Below, one piece after another: positions 1 to 6,687 of a stretch of DNA of 8,472 nucleotides (the stretch's first letter is position 1; every line of letters begins with the position of its first letter). A program made the position numbers and the translations under genes. The stretch lies in assembly GCA_002308935.1 (NCBI GenBank), contig DBWN01000276.1:1-8472 (forward strand), written 5' to 3'. A model generated the notes under the pieces. That model had not been told where the DNA came from. It saw only the letters and a list, made by a program, of their open reading frames with translations, and did not search any database. Source of the DNA: Bacteroidales bacterium UBA1237 (GTDB lineage: Bacteria; Bacteroidota; Bacteroidia; Bacteroidales; UBA932).

Positions 1-525
1 GAGATGCTGGCATCTCCTGTCAATGAACTGTTGGGAGCCAGAGTTTCCCCCGAGCTTGTCAAAGATCTCAAGCGGACGGTACTTGGTGTAGATGGAGTGC
101 ACGGAGTATACGACATCATTCTCCACAATTATGGTCCGGACGTGATGATCGGCTCATTGCATGTCAGTGTTCTGGACACTTTGTCCGCACATGATATCCA
201 CGGACTTACCCGTAAGCTTTCCAATCTGTTATTTGAAAAGTACGGTATCATCATGACCGTCGGCATATATGCACTTGCGACAGGGGAGAGCAGGTATGCC
301 GAACTTCAGGCCAAAGTGATCAAGGCTCTTGCCGCCAATAAGGAGATTGTACAGGTACATGGTTTTTACTGTTCCGAAGAGGACCGTATGCTGTCTGTGG
401 ATGTGGTCCCGGATATATCGTGCCACGATGATGCGGCACTTACCCGCAAGCTCACCGAAGAGATTCAAGCGATGGTTCCCGGTATACAGGTGAGCATCGT
501 CATAGACCACAATTACAGCGAGTGA
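1..525 (+). CDS. Cation diffusion facilitator (CDF) metal transporter, C-terminal part (5' truncated)
   Basis: The frame is open from the first base, so the transmembrane half of the gene lies outside the window and the ATG at 4 is internal. What remains is about 174 residues of cytoplasmic domain. The opening stretch SPVNELLGARVSPELVKDL resembles the CDF linker after the last membrane helix (family form: 'sPLLGeaPdpelv'). It is followed by GVHGVYDIILHNYGPD and SLHVSVLDTLSAHDIH, the usual ferredoxin-like dimerisation fold with conserved His and Asp. A second, weaker copy of that fold occupies about residues 95-173 and ends in IVIDHNYSE; this doubled tail is seen in some bacterial CDF proteins. 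Family members export Zn2+, Mn2+, Fe2+ or related ions from the cytoplasm in exchange for protons, working as dimers. The metal cannot be told because the metal-binding helices are missing. An intrinsic terminator follows 43 bp downstream. Confidence 0.88.
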   Translation, partial: EMLASPVNELLGARVSPELVKDLKRTVLGVDGVHGVYDIILHNYGPDVMIGSLHVSVLDTLSAHDIHGLTRKLSNLLFEKYGIIMTVGIYALATGESRYAELQAKVIKALAANKEIVQVHGFYCSEEDRMLSVDVVPDISCHDDAALTRKLTEEIQAMVPGIQVSIVIDHNYSE

Positions 526-568
526 GGCAAAGAGGACAGTATGGCAATCTCTTCTGATTGTTGATGAA

Positions 569-593
569 GGGGCGCATGTTGTGCTCCTTTTTT
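569..593 (+). terminator. Intrinsic terminator after the CDF gene
   Basis: A seven-pair stem (569-575 with 581-587, two G-U pairs) encloses a five-base loop ATGTT. It is followed directly by six T residues and a further pyrimidine-rich run to about 600. On the opposite strand there is no T tail, so it should mainly stop plus-strand transcription and only weakly end the facing permease transcript. Confidence 0.75.
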
Positions 594-612
594 CTTTTCT
601 TGCCGACTCTTT

Positions 613-1527
613 TTATTGATTCTGTGAGTTCTTTCCAGGTTTAAGAATCATAAAGATGACTGCAGCGACGCAGATTGCGATTCCGCCGGCCATTTTGGCT
701 GTCAAAGCCTCACCGAAAAGAATCGTCCCGATTAGGATGGCGGTCAGTGGCTCGAACACACCAAGGACCGCGGTTTTTGTAGGACCTATATAACGTGACG
801 ACATTGCCAGAGTGAGCATGGAGATCATCGTGGGTACGATAGCGAGCCCAATAAGATTTCCCCAGTCTGCGGATGTGTCGATTCCTTCCAACATGCTTCC
901 GCCTTGAAAAGATCGGATGACAGCGAACAATAAGGTTCCGGTGACCAGGGAATAGAGAGTGATCGTATGCTCCGAAACCCGTCTTATTCGTTTGCTCCGG
1001 TTGATGATGACAAGATAGAAGGAATAGCAAAGGCCGGAGCCGATTGCGAGCAAAACACCGGGGATACGTATCTGGACATCGCCGGATGGAGCGGAAAGCA
1101 GAAGAATTCCTCCGAAAGTCGCAATGATCGAGAGCCAAGTCTGCCAACTGGGATAGATCCTGAGAATGACCATTATCAGTGCGACGAAAACCGGATAAAG
1201 GTAGATAAGTGTGGTGGCAAGTCCGGATGGTATGTACTTGTATGAGCAGAAGAGCGTTATGCTGCTGCCGGAAAAAAGAAGCCCCAGAAGCACCAGAAGT
1301 CCTATTTCGTGTACGCTGGTACGGAATGATTCTTTCCTCAGCACCATCCAGAAGGCAAGAAGGAGGGCTGCGAATAAATAACGGAAAAACAGCATCACCA
1401 TTATCGGTACGTCGCTTTCTATCAGAGCCTTTCCGAAGAGGGGATTCGTACCGTATGAAACACCGGCCAAAATGCCGGCAATGTAGCCGACAAGACGCCT
1501 CTTTTCAATATGCATGTCCGTTTTCAC
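613..1527 (-). CDS. EamA/DMT-family transporter (ten-helix permease)
   Basis: A 304-residue, strongly hydrophobic protein with the size and pattern of the drug/metabolite transporter superfamily: two EamA repeats of about five helices each. The first repeat runs from about residue 12 to 148 (GYIAGILAGVSYGTNPLFGK is helix 1; PSGLATTLIYLYPVFVAL spans helix 4). The second runs from about 155 to 296 and contains the hallmark GVFEPLTAILIGTILFGEAL (about 256-274), the conserved Pro-containing ninth helix. Positive residues lie at the start and in the loop around 176-183 (NRSKRIRR). Relatives move small metabolites, often amino acids or other solutes, across the inner membrane; the substrate cannot be predicted. 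The longest start is GTG at 1527; an ATG four codons in (1515) is an equally good choice and loses nothing of the first helix. It is transcribed in the same direction as the next two genes upstream, but a 185-bp gap with a hairpin argues against one operon. Confidence 0.9.
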   Translation of the reverse strand: MKTDMHIEKRRLVGYIAGILAGVSYGTNPLFGKALIESDVPIMVMLFFRYLFAALLLAFWMVLRKESFRTSVHEIGLLVLLGLLFSGSSITLFCSYKYIPSGLATTLIYLYPVFVALIMVILRIYPSWQTWLSIIATFGGILLLSAPSGDVQIRIPGVLLAIGSGLCYSFYLVIINRSKRIRRVSEHTITLYSLVTGTLLFAVIRSFQGGSMLEGIDTSADWGNLIGLAIVPTMISMLTLAMSSRYIGPTKTAVLGVFEPLTAILIGTILFGEALTAKMAGGIAICVAAVIFMILKPGKNSQNQ

Positions 1528-1549
1528 TGTCTCTTTCGTATTCGGGGCG

Positions 1550-1557
1550 CGAAGTTA
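1550..1557 (-). promoter_or_regulatory. Possible -7 promoter element for the EamA permease gene
   Basis: Read on the minus strand this is TAACTTCG, one base away from the Bacteroidota -7 form TAnnTTTG, lying 22 bases before the GTG start. I see no good TTTG-type -33 element at the expected distance, so it is a weak call. Confidence 0.3.
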
Positions 1558-1657
1558 CGTTTTTCTTTTGGAAGAGGAGACAGTGTCGGAGGACAATCGT
1601 ATCACAGAGGGGCTACTTTTGGTGAATGATTCCGAGGTCTTGTCCCTTGATACGAAG

Positions 1658-1681
1658 GAAACCGGCCATCAGACCGGTTTC
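1658..1681 (-). terminator. Hairpin, likely terminator of the kinase-like gene
   Basis: A perfect eight-base inverted repeat (GAAACCGG and CCGGTTTC) is separated by eight bases, 31 bp past the stop codon of the kinase-like gene. On the minus strand the stem ends in TTTC followed by CTTCG, so the T tail is short and the call is moderate. It lies between two genes on the same strand and would separate their transcripts. Confidence 0.45.
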
Positions 1682-1712
1682 ATAAATATGTTTCCCAAGT
1701 GAAGAGTGCTCG

Positions 1713-2354
1713 TTATTTGATGTAGGAAATTATGATATCAGCCAATTCTTCTTCGGTGTGCCCGTCTGCAACCAAAGCGATATCGTAGTTCCTTAAATCA
1801 TATCTGCTTACACCTGCATAACGCTGAATGTAGTTCTCACGTGCCTCATTCACTCCTTTGATGACAGCGAGTGCGCTTTCTTCTGACAGATTCTGCTTCC
1901 TCATTATCCTGTCCACTCTGAAACGTAAGGATGCGCTGATGAAGACATTCAGTTTATTGGGGTGATCTCTGAGTGCGAAGAAGCCGGAGCGGCCGGCGAT
2001 GACACAGGAACCTATTTCTGCGATTCCCTGCAGTATTTCCACCTCTGCCTTGTAAATGTCATCAGTCGTGACATTTATCCGGAATTCTTGCGAGAACTTC
2101 GGATCAACGCCCAATGCCTCGGCTGAGGGCATAGGTGATACACGACTGATGAAGTCGGCCAGCCAGTTCTTTTTCTGTCCTTTCAGATTCTCAATCGCGT
2201 TGGCACTTAAACCGAACTCCTTTTCAAGGGATTCGATCAGCTGTTTGTCGCAATAGCGCACGTTCAGTTTTTCAGCGAGAATGCTGCCTACGGTGTGGCC
2301 TCCTGAGCCAACTTCCCTGCTGATGGTAATGACAAAGGGTTCTAGTGTGTTCAT
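1713..2354 (-). CDS. Cytidylate-kinase-like P-loop family protein
   Basis: A 213-residue protein of the cytidylate-kinase-like type (PF13189-like). Near the N-terminus, after a beta strand FVITISREVG, sits an unusual phosphate-binding loop SREVGSGGHTVG (about 12-23) in place of the GxxGxGK of true Cmk; the GSGGHTVG form is typical of this branch. Other landmarks are YCDKQLIE (34-41), CVIAGRSGFFAL (117-128) and RVDRIMRKQNLS (146-157), which corresponds to the lid helix. The tail is ARENYIQRYAG...RYDLRNYDIALVAD. Relatives are presumed small-molecule kinases; the true substrate of the branch is mostly unknown, and this is probably not the housekeeping cytidylate kinase, which is usually about 225-230 residues with a standard P-loop. 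The ATG at 2354 is the natural start because the P-loop strand follows at once. A candidate promoter lies just upstream and a hairpin just downstream, which suggests a single-gene transcript. Confidence 0.85.
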   Translation of the reverse strand: MNTLEPFVITISREVGSGGHTVGSILAEKLNVRYCDKQLIESLEKEFGLSANAIENLKGQKKNWLADFISRVSPMPSAEALGVDPKFSQEFRINVTTDDIYKAEVEILQGIAEIGSCVIAGRSGFFALRDHPNKLNVFISASLRFRVDRIMRKQNLSEESALAVIKGVNEARENYIQRYAGVSRYDLRNYDIALVADGHTEEELADIIISYIK

Positions 2355-2379
2355 GTTATCAAGAATAATGGTCTAAAGA

Positions 2380-2387
2380 CAAAAATA
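2380..2387 (-). promoter_or_regulatory. -7 promoter element for the kinase-like gene
   Basis: On the minus strand the sequence is TATTTTTG, an exact match to TAnnTTTG, 25 bases before the ATG at 2354. The region is very A/T rich. No clear -33 TTTG is seen about 20 bases farther upstream, only a T-rich stretch. Confidence 0.45.
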
Positions 2388-2412
2388 TAAAAACTATTTA
2401 AAATAAAGAAGC

Positions 2413-2426
2413 GGAAAACCTTTTCC
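2413..2426 (-). terminator. Weak hairpin at the end of the GH9 gene
   Basis: A palindrome GGAAAACCTTTTCC touches the last base of the GH9 stop codon. Only about five pairs can form with a workable loop. On the minus strand it is followed by a T-rich but interrupted run. It may be a weak terminator or chance; read-through into the kinase-like gene 71 bp on is possible. Confidence 0.25.
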
Positions 2427-4522
2427 TACATGTTGTATTCGCTTCCTCCGGTCAGGATCGGATAGATGCAGGAAGGGAAGCAAAGGCTCTGGTAAATGGT
2501 GAATTCACTTTGTGAAATCGCACCGATATTATCGATATATACCCTTTCCCTGGGAGTTTCACGGGTGATCGCAGGATAACTCTTGCCGGAATTGGTGGCG
2601 AGTCCAGGACCGAATACTATGAGTCCAGGGCGTATGCCCCAGTGCATCTCGTGGTTGGTGTACTCGGTTTCCCTGTCATGGGGATGGTGAACCCTTTCGC
2701 TTCCTACTCCCGTCATGAAGCATTTGCCAAGAGGATTGAGGCCCAGTACATAATCCATCAGTTGGCTTACGCCGTCAATGTATTTCTGCTCACCCGACAG
2801 TCTCCAATAAAGCAGCATCGGGTATGCGTACTGGCCTTGAGCGACATTGCTTCCCCACCATCTGAGATTCTCAGGAGTACCTACGGGGTATGCGTTTCCA
2901 GCCAGGAATCCGAGCTCCTTGTCAGCAGTGCGGTGGAGAGCCTCCTTGAAGATCTTGATGACTTCAGGGTCCGTTTCCCTGTCTTTCGCCATAAGGTAAG
3001 AACAGAAGTATGAAGGCAGCCAGGCGTAGTATGCGAATCCCTCAGTCCCCATGTTGAAGGTGTTCTCGAGTCCGTTCACATCCTCCGCGTGAGCTTTGAT
3101 GTAGTCATGATAGACGGATTCTCCTGTCTTCAGGTACATCTCCACGTTGTAGTACATCTCGAATGTGGGGGATCTCCTTGATTCGCCGAGAGACTTCCTT
3201 GCAAGAGCTGAACGGTCCATGAGTTCTTTGGCGCGTTCCGGCTTGTAGGGCTCTATCAGGCGTGCCAGGTGGACGAACAGAGCGGATGCCCAAGCGGCGG
3301 TTATCGGGCTCAGGACTTCTGTTCCGAACAGGTGGTCCTCCCTGTCATATGTGGTGAAAGGGGAATATCCGGTGGTTTCGGTACCCCAAGGCATTTCGCC
3401 GGTTTCGGTCTGGACGTATTCCCAGAACATTGTACCCCATTCCGCTTCGTCAAGGATGTCAGGGATTCCGTTGCCTTTCCCTACGATGTTGAACTGCTCA
3501 TCGAAGATGTCAGGAATGTTGAACTGGTCGTCCTTGAAATATTCCGGGAACATTTCGTATGTCGTCAGAAGGGAAGAGGAGACATCCATATGGTATGTGC
3601 GGCGGTCGGCATCACCCGCGTCATGATATCCTCCCCACGCCTTGATGGTGGGCTCTGTGCCTTCGACTTTGAGATTGGCTTCACCTATAGGGCCGTATGT
3701 CAGATACACGGTCTCATGACAAGGTTTGGTCCTTATGTCCCATTCCGCGTATGGCTTCACTACCGGAACACCGCATCTCTGATGATACAGGGCCCTGAAA
3801 CTTGTCCATGCCACTTTCTTGGAGAACTCTCCTCCTACACCGAAAGGCCAGGATACTCCATATCCTTTGACTGATACGCGGTACGGTCCTCCTTCAGGTA
3901 CTGATGAAAGGTCAATCCTGTAAACGAAGTCTCCGGAAGACTTGTCTTCTCCGATCTCCGTGAGAAAGCCTCCTGCCACTTTCCGGTTCTTCTTGTCAAG
4001 AATGGAGTATGCCGGAAGGTCTCCTTCTATCTTCCTTGAACCGCCGTCTCCTGTCCAGATGGCGAAGTTGGCGAAACGTACGTCCGAGAGTGCGCTGTAT
4101 CCGACTTGATTTACCTTGATGGATTCGCAAAGAGTGGCATTGTCCTTGAAGCGGAAACGCTTTTTTCCGTACGGAGTCCGGAGCGTATAGCTCCTGTGGT
4201 TCTTCAGCCCGGGAACTTCTATGTAGACCCTATGCTCGCTGCCTTCGGCTTCTGTGACCCACTTGTTGAGAGCGATGGCTTCTTTCCGTCCGACTTTCCA
4301 TTGTCCGGGATCGGAAATGTCGACCCCGTCAAGGTCCACCACATCTGAAGTGAAAAGTGCGATTACGATTTTGTCGGAAGCCGTGCGGACATCCTTAAGG
4401 ACCAGACTGGGATCAGCTCCTCCTCCGTTCTCAGGATAAACTGGAGTCCTTGGACCGCTTTGGGACGTGCAGAGAAACCATACCCCTGCAATTGCCGCAA
4501 TAGGTAAAATGTGCTTTGACAT
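2426..4522 (-). CDS. Exported glycoside hydrolase family 9 enzyme (cellulase-type)
   Basis: A 698-residue protein. An N-terminal hydrophobic segment (5-17) marks export; Cys18 follows WFL, a poor lipobox, so whether it is a lipoprotein is open. Residues about 38-128 form an extra beta-rich domain, about 134-230 the Ig-like domain typical of GH9 (starts KVNQVGYS, ends WPFGVGGEFS), and about 235-690 the alpha6/alpha6 catalytic barrel. Seen there: GGYHDAGD (297-304) with the two Asp of the general-base site, GNGIPDILDEAEWG (350-363), the substrate-site signature VGSERVHHPHDR (606-617), and SEFTIYQS (672-679) with Glu673 as the likely catalytic acid. The active site therefore looks intact. GH9 enzymes invert beta-1,4-glucan bonds (cellulose, mixed-linkage glucan, xyloglucan); some relatives in this architecture act on other beta-glycosides, so the substrate is not fixed. 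The start is firm: a stop lies in frame a few codons upstream of ATG 4522. It is transcribed away from the 623-residue secreted gene. An internal peptide repeat (about 331-358) is unusual. Confidence 0.93.
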   Translation of the reverse strand: MSKHILPIAAIAGVWFLCTSQSGPRTPVYPENGGGADPSLVLKDVRTASDKIVIALFTSDVVDLDGVDISDPGQWKVGRKEAIALNKWVTEAEGSEHRVYIEVPGLKNHRSYTLRTPYGKKRFRFKDNATLCESIKVNQVGYSALSDVRFANFAIWTGDGGSRKIEGDLPAYSILDKKNRKVAGGFLTEIGEDKSSGDFVYRIDLSSVPEGGPYRVSVKGYGVSWPFGVGGEFSKKVAWTSFRALYHQRCGVPVVKPYAEWDIRTKPCHETVYLTYGPIGEANLKVEGTEPTIKAWGGYHDAGDADRRTYHMDVSSSLLTTYEMFPEYFKDDQFNIPDIFDEQFNIVGKGNGIPDILDEAEWGTMFWEYVQTETGEMPWGTETTGYSPFTTYDREDHLFGTEVLSPITAAWASALFVHLARLIEPYKPERAKELMDRSALARKSLGESRRSPTFEMYYNVEMYLKTGESVYHDYIKAHAEDVNGLENTFNMGTEGFAYYAWLPSYFCSYLMAKDRETDPEVIKIFKEALHRTADKELGFLAGNAYPVGTPENLRWWGSNVAQGQYAYPMLLYWRLSGEQKYIDGVSQLMDYVLGLNPLGKCFMTGVGSERVHHPHDRETEYTNHEMHWGIRPGLIVFGPGLATNSGKSYPAITRETPRERVYIDNIGAISQSEFTIYQSLCFPSCIYPILTGGSEYNM
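3486..3532. repeat. Short direct repeat inside the GH9 gene
   Basis: Positions 3486-3502 and 3516-3532 match at 15 of 17 bases, exactly 30 bp (ten codons) apart. In the protein this gives DDQFNI and DEQFNI (331-336 and 341-346). The bases in between also resemble the neighbouring stretch 3448-3466 (15 of 19 when paired with 3499-3517), so IPDIFDE and IPDILDE are also related. It looks like a local in-frame duplication just before the conserved NGIPDILDEA motif. Confidence 0.6.
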
Positions 4523-4555
4523 GATTGGCTGGTTTTATGGTATGCAGTACAAAAA

Positions 4556-4702
4556 GTGTTATCTGAATACAAATATATAAGATTTTGGTACATCGGCGGC
4601 TGCGCGTTTTATAAGAAATCTTCCATTCGCCTTAAGAAAGTGACCAATGCGATTGGAAAAGAACAACAGATCGAAAATCTTATCATGGGGCTAAAGGATT
4701 GA
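4556..4702 (+). other. Short open frame of unknown status in the divergent region
   Basis: From GTG at 4556 an open frame of 48 codons runs to TGA at 4700-4702, just upstream of the secreted 623-residue gene. The latter half reads as a plausible basic, helix-forming peptide (RLKKVTNAIGKEQQIENLIM). No ribosome-binding site or ATG is seen, and it crosses the presumed promoter of the GH9 gene. It may be a decayed gene end, a small peptide, or chance. I record it only because the residue composition looks more protein-like than average intergenic DNA. Confidence 0.15.
4570..4577 (-). promoter_or_regulatory. -7 promoter element for the GH9 gene
   Basis: On the minus strand the sequence is TATATTTG, a perfect TAnnTTTG match, 47 bases before the ATG at 4522. 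It would give a leader of about 40 bases. No convincing -33 element is visible. The same octamer precedes the divergent gene at 4716-4723. Confidence 0.5.
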
Positions 4703-4715
4703 CCAAGAAAAAAAT

Positions 4716-4723
4716 TATATTTG
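4716..4723 (+). promoter_or_regulatory. -7 promoter element for the 623-residue secreted gene
   Basis: The octamer TATATTTG is an exact TAnnTTTG match, 21 bases before the ATG at 4745, implying a leader of about 15 bases. A TTG at 4699-4701 is too close (14 bp) to be a standard -33 element. The octamer is identical to the one facing the other way at 4570-4577. Confidence 0.55.
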
Positions 4724-4744
4724 TTACCATAAAACTGAAACCAA

Positions 4745-6616
4745 ATGGGATTACGTAACTACCTTCTGATCGCAGTGCTTGCCTTCTTTGCTTGCACTCC
4801 AGCCTTTGCCGGTCACAAGAATTTCAAAGTGTCGGTGTATGTCAGGGCATACGAAGTTGAAAAGATGAAAGACACGCAGTGGCTGGAATCCACCTGGAAG
4901 ACGATATCCAGTCAGCTCGACGTGGACAAGATTTACCTTGAGACCCACCGTGACCTTCTTCTGGTCGATGACGCGACTTTGGAGAAAGCCAAAAAATTCT
5001 TCGAGAAGCAGGGACTTGAAGTCGCCGGAGGAATCACTTACACCATCAATGAGTCGAACGACTTTGAGACCTTCAGTTATTCCGATCCTGAGGACCGTGC
5101 CATGGTCAAGAAGATCGCGGAACACACCGCGAAGCATTTCGATGAGTTCCTTCTGGATGACTTTTTCTTCACTTCCAGCAAGAAGGATGTCGAAATAGCC
5201 GCAAAGGGTGACAAGAGCTGGACTGAGTACCGCCTTCAGCTCATGAACGAAGCAGGACGCAATCTTGTAGTTGGTCCCGCCAAGGCTGTCAATCCCAAGG
5301 TCAAGGTCATTATCAAATATCCTAACTGGTACGATCATTTCCAGGGATTGGGATTCAATCTGGAGGATGGCCCCCAGATCTTCGACGGAGTGTGGACAGG
5401 AACTGAAACTCGTGACCCCGCTGGCAACCAGCATCTCCAGAACTACCTCAGTTATAATATCATGAGGTATTTTGAGAATATTTCCGGAGGAAGGAACGGA
5501 GGCGGTTGGGTCGATTCCGGCGGAATATACAACAGCATGGACCGTTACGCTGAGCAGCTTTTCCTCACGGCGATAGCCAAAGGAAGGGACGTGATGCTCT
5601 TCGCATACAATCAGCTTCTTGATGTCAAGCTCAATCCCATGTTCCGTGCCCCTTGGCAGGATCAGGGTACGAGCTGGAACTATGACCAGATGGCAGCTCC
5701 TTTCAAGAACGGGAAAGAGACAGTGGAGCCTACGACAATGGCCCGCATAGCTGATGTCGTTCTCCGTCAGGCGGATGAGCTCGTAGGAAAACTCGGAACC
5801 CCCATCGGTATCCAGTCATACAAGGTCTTCCACGCACCCGGAGAGGAGTTCCTTCAGAATTACCTCGGAATGATAGGTCTTCCTATGGACATGTATTCCT
5901 ATTTCCCCAAGGGAAGGAAGACAGTCCTTCTGACCCAGCAGGCTGCCACCGATCCCGACCTTACGAAGAAGATAAGCGACCAGCTCATGTCCGGAGGAGA
6001 CGTCTTCATAACCACCGGCCTCCTTAAGGCTGTCCCCGAGAAGATCGCTCCCATTTGCGAACTCCAGTGCGATGACCTCAAGGCTCTCGTAAACGACTTC
6101 GGCATGTACGGGAAGAGCGAAAAGGATATCCTCATCCCTCAGGTGAGGTATCTTACCAATGACAGCTGGGAGGTGGTAAGCGCAGGACGCCCTCTTACCG
6201 GAGGAGTCACCGGATGGCCTGTACTTCACAGGGCTCTTTATTCCAAGGGAACCATGTACGTCCTGACGATTCCTGATGATTTCGGTGACCTGTACTCTTA
6301 TCCGGCAGGAGCCCTTAATGAGATCAGAAGAAGGATGAGTTCAGATATGGATCTTTATCTTGAAGGACCTTCCAAGATTGGACTGTTCATGTATGATAAC
6401 AAGACCGTCATCGTGGAGAACTTCAATGACAATCCGGTGGACATCAAGCTTGTCGCCAAACCGGGGATGACCCGTCTGACTGATCTTGAGACCGGTGAGG
6501 TCATAGAGATCAAAGAGGAACAGCAGCCGATGTCTTTCTTCAGGCGTTCTGCTCCTATGCCCAAGGCGGCCATGACATTGAAGCCCCATTCTTACAAGGC
6601 ATTCAAGTACGAATAG
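4745..6616 (+). CDS. Exported multidomain protein, putative glycoside-hydrolase-like, family not recognised
   Basis: A 623-residue protein with a clear signal peptide (about 1-22, cleavage after TPAFA). Residues about 27-320 read as alternating strands and helices of a TIM-type barrel: VSVYVRAYE, DKIYLETHRD, EVAGGITYT, FDEFLLDDFFFT (132-143), VKVIIKYPNW (186-195), FDGVWTGTETRDP (213-225), GGWVDSGG (253-260) and DVMLFAYNQ (282-290). Acidic residues at strand ends (Asp138/Asp139, Glu221, Asp257) are candidate catalytic residues. Residues about 350-520 look like a glutamine-amidotransferase-like alpha/beta domain (GIQSYKV..., TVLLTQQAATDPDL, GGDVFITTGLL), and about 535-623 like a small beta sandwich (GLFMYDNKTVIVENF...DLETGEV). 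This barrel/GAT-like/beta order is that of GH42-type enzymes, but no GH42 signature is recognised, so the function is inferred from fold pattern and the divergent GH9 neighbour. The ATG at 4745 places the signal peptide correctly. A strong terminator follows the stop, so it is transcribed alone. Confidence 0.75.
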   Translation: MGLRNYLLIAVLAFFACTPAFAGHKNFKVSVYVRAYEVEKMKDTQWLESTWKTISSQLDVDKIYLETHRDLLLVDDATLEKAKKFFEKQGLEVAGGITYTINESNDFETFSYSDPEDRAMVKKIAEHTAKHFDEFLLDDFFFTSSKKDVEIAAKGDKSWTEYRLQLMNEAGRNLVVGPAKAVNPKVKVIIKYPNWYDHFQGLGFNLEDGPQIFDGVWTGTETRDPAGNQHLQNYLSYNIMRYFENISGGRNGGGWVDSGGIYNSMDRYAEQLFLTAIAKGRDVMLFAYNQLLDVKLNPMFRAPWQDQGTSWNYDQMAAPFKNGKETVEPTTMARIADVVLRQADELVGKLGTPIGIQSYKVFHAPGEEFLQNYLGMIGLPMDMYSYFPKGRKTVLLTQQAATDPDLTKKISDQLMSGGDVFITTGLLKAVPEKIAPICELQCDDLKALVNDFGMYGKSEKDILIPQVRYLTNDSWEVVSAGRPLTGGVTGWPVLHRALYSKGTMYVLTIPDDFGDLYSYPAGALNEIRRRMSSDMDLYLEGPSKIGLFMYDNKTVIVENFNDNPVDIKLVAKPGMTRLTDLETGEVIEIKEEQQPMSFFRRSAPMPKAAMTLKPHSYKAFKYE

Positions 6617-6638
6617 AAGAGATTTCTCATAAGGAAGG

Positions 6639-6676
6639 GCACTGCGCATCAGAATGTGCGGTGCTTTTCTTTTTTG
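6639..6676 (+). terminator. Strong intrinsic terminator after the 623-residue gene
   Basis: An eleven-pair stem (6639-6649 with 6654-6664, two G-U pairs) closes a four-base loop CAGA and is followed by TTTTCTTTTTT (6665-6675). It isolates the secreted-protein gene from the PqqD-like gene, whose own promoter begins within about 15 bp. Confidence 0.9.
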
Positions 6677-6687
6677 AAGAGGCTTTT

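Noticed and set aside
1209..1625. 138-codon plus-strand open frame antisense to the permease
   Set aside because: Rich in Arg and Cys with no recognisable pattern; a shadow of the hydrophobic permease gene.
1514..1702. 62-codon plus-strand open frame between the permease and the kinase-like gene
   Set aside because: Its first part overlaps the permease start antisense, it runs through the eight-base inverted repeat at 1658-1681, and it has no promoter, start context or recognisable domain. The acidic ending looks protein-like but is not enough.
3269..3874. 201-codon plus-strand open frame within the GH9 gene
   Set aside because: It is antisense to the catalytic domain of GH9, whose motifs are intact. 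The length is explained by codon bias of the real gene.
4363..4593. 76-codon minus-strand frame overlapping the GH9 start
   Set aside because: It shares most of its length with the GH9 signal and first domain in another frame, and lacks any domain or start support.
4699..4723. TTG at 4699-4701 as a -33 partner of the -7 element at 4716-4723
   Set aside because: The spacer is only 14 bp, against the usual 19-21, so it is more likely chance or part of an activator-dependent promoter.
4751..5434. 227-codon minus-strand open frame within the 623-residue secreted gene
   Set aside because: It is antisense to a well-supported gene with a signal peptide and continuous fold pattern. The residue content is that of a shadow frame, and no domain is seen.
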